A stretch of DNA of 64,000 bases from Allopseudospirillum japonicum (lineage in GTDB: Bacteria > Pseudomonadota > Gammaproteobacteria > Pseudomonadales > Halomonadaceae), in contig NZ_FNYH01000001.1 in NCBI RefSeq assembly GCF_900108915.1, positions 1-64,000 on the forward strand. The letters are read 5' to 3'. The position numbers and the translations under genes are program-made. Numbering within the stretch: position 1 is the stretch's first letter; every line of letters starts with the position of its first letter. Of this stretch, positions 61,191-64,000 are shown one piece after another. The notes beneath the pieces are model-generated. The model was not told the origin of the DNA and ran no database searches. It was given only the letters and a program-made list of their open reading frames with translations.

Positions 61191-63959
61191 GTGAAGCCTT
61201 CTTTTCTTGCTTTATCTATCTTGTTGCTGATGATTTTTATTGGTTTAGGTAGCATTAGCCATCATAGCCGCCAGCAAGAATGGCAACGTGAGTTTGCAAG
61301 TCGTCATCAAGCGATCACCAAAGGGGCTCAATCCGTGTTAAAAATGAGTGAAAGCAATATGCTGGAACTTGCGCGTGTATTAGCCAGTGATCCAAAAATC
61401 GTACAAGGTCTGCGTCAAGCGTACTATTTGCAACAAATTGTACAAAGTCAGCCTGAAATTGCCGATGCAAAAGAACGCTTGGGGCGTATCCGCGAACATT
61501 TGATTCAATACTTAGGGCCACGCTGGAGCAGCATGGTACAAGCCCATGGGCTCAGGCAATTACATTTACATTTAGCTCCCAATGCAACAAGTTTTGTACG
61601 TGTACATGCACCAGAACGCTTTGGTGACGATCTCATTCATATTCGTCCTTTGTTAGCAGAGTTAATGCAAACCGGCCAACCTCAAGTCGGCTTTGAGCTA
61701 GGACGCATTTTCGGTGGTATTCGCGGCATTGTTCCTATTTTTGATGCAGACCAGAATGGTCAAAGTCGTTTACTTGGAAGTATAGAAACAGGGGATTCTC
61801 TAGAAAGTTTAATTAATGGCTTGGCAGAGACACTAAACTTACATGCAGCAGTTCTATTAGATAATAATATTTTATTAAAGCTTGTCTGGCAGCACCATTT
61901 ACAAGCTAGTGGTAAAATTATTTATAACCAACAGCGTTTGGAATCTATTTCACGAGGCGCATCAGTTTCTGAGTTAAAATCTTTACTTAGTGAGCATACA
62001 GATAAAAAACTTCATTCCCCTGAAGGGCATTGGCAACTTGTCTGGATTAAAAAATCCCCACATTTGGTTTCCTATTTACCTATCTATAGTAAAATTTTAA
62101 ATCAAACAAGCCCACAAGTGATTGGCCATCTTGTTTTTTGGCAAGATATGAGCCAATACCTAAGTATTCAGCAAGGCTTGCAACGTCAATTTTGGTTATT
62201 ATTAGGGATTGGTTATCTTGTGAGTCTTGCGTTAATGGGATGTGGTTTATATTGGTTGGATTCCCATCTTAAAAAACGTATTCATCAACAGGCCCAAGAG
62301 CTCAGTGAAGCCAGCCGTTTTGCTGAACGTCTGATTGAACAAAGCCCAGATGCGATTATCGTCACAGATGCACAAGGTATGATTGAACGCGTGAACTTGC
62401 GTTTTACTGAAATTACTGGACATTTAGGGCGCCACGTGATTGGTGTTCCGATTACGCGGATTTTAGGCGGTGACATTGCAGGACAAACACAAAAACTTGC
62501 TCAAGCATTATTACAAGGTTTACGTTGGCATAGTGAAATGACCTTGCACCACAAAGAAGGACACACCTATCACGCAGCAATGAGCTTTGCCCCTATCAAT
62601 GATCGCCACGGACGCTTACAGCATTTTTTATGCTCCTTGCGTGATATCAGTGAATCTCATCAATTACGAGAAGCCCTTATTCTGGCCAAGCGCCAACAAG
62701 ATCAACTGCTAGCCAACTCACCTGCCGTCTTGTACCAGCTGCCACTGAAAGATAGTCAGGCCACAGCTTATATTAGTGTCAATGTCAAACGCTTAACAGG
62801 GCATAATGCAGAACAGGTACTAAGTGATATTCCAAAGTGGTGGTATGAGCATTTACATCCAGAAGAACAGCCCCAACTTTGGCAGCAAAGCCATTGGCGT
62901 CATTGGTCTAATGATCAACATACTCGTTTATATCGCCTGCGCCATGCAGATGGTCATTATCTCTGGATTTCTGATCAGATTATTCTCATCAGAAATTCAC
63001 AAGGACACCCAGAAAAACTTGTTGGTGCTTTACTGGATGTAAGCCAAGAAATTGAATTAAGATCCCGCCTAGAATCTATCAGTCGCCAAAATACTTTATT
63101 ACTTGAAGCTGCTGGCGAAGGGATCTACGGTGTGGATGCGCAAGGGATGACAACTTTTATTAATGCTGCGGCTTTGCGTTTGCTTGGCTATCAACGTGAA
63201 CAAGTATTGGGGAAAGACGCACACCAACTCTTTCACGCGAATACTACAGAAGAGGAATGCCCAACGCGTATTGCTATGCGTCAACGAACCACCTTACATA
63301 ATCAAATCACCCAATTTCGTCATGCACAAGGCGAGCTTTTGCCAGTAGAACTCACTACCTCCCCCTTAATTGATAAGGATAAAGTACAAGGTGCAGTCAC
63401 TGTATTTAGTGATATTAGTGAGCGCCTGCGCATTCAAAGCCAGTTAGAACATCTTGCACTCACAGATGGGCTAACAGAATTAGCAAACCGCCGGCACTTT
63501 ATGCAATTAGGCCAACAGGAACTAGCGCGCGTACGCCGCTATCAACATCCCGCTTGCCTGATTATGCTCGATATTGATCATTTTAAACGGATTAATGACA
63601 CCTTTGGCCATGCCTGTGGCGATATTGCATTGAAGCAGTTAGCAGACGCGTTTAGGTATAATTTACGCGATACGGATATTGCCGCACGCCTAGGCGGCGA
63701 GGAATTCAGCTTGCTTTTGCCTGATACCCAACTTGAAGATGCACAGCAACTTGCGCAAAGGTTGCGACTTTATGTTGAGGAAATGCAAGTCGCTTGCTGC
63801 CCAGAAAATCAAGATAAACAAAGCTTTAGTTTTACTATTAGTCTGGGTGTCACCCAACTAATGCCTGAAGATCCACGGATAGATACAAGTTTATCACGCG
63901 CAGACAAAGCCTTGTATACGGCCAAAAACCAAGGGCGTAACCGTGTGATTTGCCTGTAA
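61191..63959 (+). CDS. Membrane-bound PAS-GGDEF diguanylate cyclase
   Basis: From the GTG at 61191 (AGGGAG 10 bases upstream) the 922-residue product has a transmembrane segment (PSFLALSILLLMIFIGLGSI) near the N-terminus, a periplasmic sensor of about 290 residues related to Cache-like domains (YLGPRWSSMVQAHGLRQLHL, IRGIVPIFD), a second transmembrane segment near 332-350, three PAS domains (about 375-490, 500-620, 625-740) and a C-terminal GGDEF domain with LTDGLTELANRRHFMQLG and RLGGEEF near 833. GGEEF is a fully active variant. No EAL domain is present, so synthesis of c-di-GMP is the expected activity. An in-frame ATG at 61023 would add 56 residues that lack a ribosome-binding site and lie before the promoter. 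Confidence 0.9.
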   Translation: MKPSFLALSILLLMIFIGLGSISHHSRQQEWQREFASRHQAITKGAQSVLKMSESNMLELARVLASDPKIVQGLRQAYYLQQIVQSQPEIADAKERLGRIREHLIQYLGPRWSSMVQAHGLRQLHLHLAPNATSFVRVHAPERFGDDLIHIRPLLAELMQTGQPQVGFELGRIFGGIRGIVPIFDADQNGQSRLLGSIETGDSLESLINGLAETLNLHAAVLLDNNILLKLVWQHHLQASGKIIYNQQRLESISRGASVSELKSLLSEHTDKKLHSPEGHWQLVWIKKSPHLVSYLPIYSKILNQTSPQVIGHLVFWQDMSQYLSIQQGLQRQFWLLLGIGYLVSLALMGCGLYWLDSHLKKRIHQQAQELSEASRFAERLIEQSPDAIIVTDAQGMIERVNLRFTEITGHLGRHVIGVPITRILGGDIAGQTQKLAQALLQGLRWHSEMTLHHKEGHTYHAAMSFAPINDRHGRLQHFLCSLRDISESHQLREALILAKRQQDQLLANSPAVLYQLPLKDSQATAYISVNVKRLTGHNAEQVLSDIPKWWYEHLHPEEQPQLWQQSHWRHWSNDQHTRLYRLRHADGHYLWISDQIILIRNSQGHPEKLVGALLDVSQEIELRSRLESISRQNTLLLEAAGEGIYGVDAQGMTTFINAAALRLLGYQREQVLGKDAHQLFHANTTEEECPTRIAMRQRTTLHNQITQFRHAQGELLPVELTTSPLIDKDKVQGAVTVFSDISERLRIQSQLEHLALTDGLTELANRRHFMQLGQQELARVRRYQHPACLIMLDIDHFKRINDTFGHACGDIALKQLADAFRYNLRDTDIAARLGGEEFSLLLPDTQLEDAQQLAQRLRLYVEEMQVACCPENQDKQSFSFTISLGVTQLMPEDPRIDTSLSRADKALYTAKNQGRNRVICL

Positions 63960-64000
63960 GCAATCACATAAGGCCACTTAAAATGCAGCCCGCGTAATAA

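Overview
This 64 kb window looks like chromosomal DNA of a motile, signalling-rich gammaproteobacterium with a moderately AT-rich genome. The case rests on close relatives of enteric and pseudomonad genes (yaiI, ychJ, ycjF, nemA, yghU, fadM, wrbA, yihY, thiBPQ, recC/recB, cheV, pyrF) and on a type I-F CRISPR array. I cannot name the genus. All identifications come from reading the sequence and from memory of families; no database search was run.

Layout. 1-919: the 5' part of a GC-rich IS200/IS605-type tnpB, cut by the window edge, abutting a yaiI-like gene. 920-4144: yaiI, ychJ, a ycjF-like membrane protein and an AI-2E-family permease. 4361-11515: a tight run encoding a 1494-residue CheB-CheR-PAS-GGDEF-EAL protein, a bacteriophytochrome photosensory module with no output domain, a heme oxygenase and a LysE-type exporter. 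11689-16663: a chemoreceptor, a methyltransferase, nemA and yghU. 16819-19110: a type I-F CRISPR array of 39 repeats with no cas gene anywhere in the window. 19171-25091: fadM, a second chemoreceptor, a DUF2069 protein, wrbA, yihY, a small membrane protein and a TerB-like protein.

25201-32285: a second signalling cluster: a Cache-PAS sensor without output domain, a CheB-CheR-PAS protein whose motif I is altered, and a separate PAS histidine kinase. 32324-37703: an SNF-family transporter, two poorly known genes (one resembling the EH_Signature/ZorC family), an IT-like permease and a small lipoprotein. 37831-40425: a GGDEF-EAL protein with a CxxCH haem motif in its periplasmic domain. 40432-44454: a thiamine-kinase-like gene divergent from thiBPQ. 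44472-53068: a tyrosine recombinase divergent from recC-recB, with no recD following. 53087-60803: housekeeping genes (RluA-type synthase, PanE-type reductase, CobW GTPase, cheV, pyrF, a gloC/ycbL-type hydrolase, small lipoprotein, Spo0M-like). 61191-63959: a membrane PAS-GGDEF diguanylate cyclase.

The main theme is sensory input to cyclic-di-GMP and chemotaxis: three GGDEF proteins (two with EAL), two chemoreceptors, CheV and two CheB-CheR fusions. In both CheB-CheR loci the sensor is a separate polypeptide without an output domain, which suggests protein-protein signalling. The points I rate highest are the light-sensing operon 4361-10879, the structure of the cas-less CRISPR array, and the EH_Signature-like gene pair at 33899-36179.
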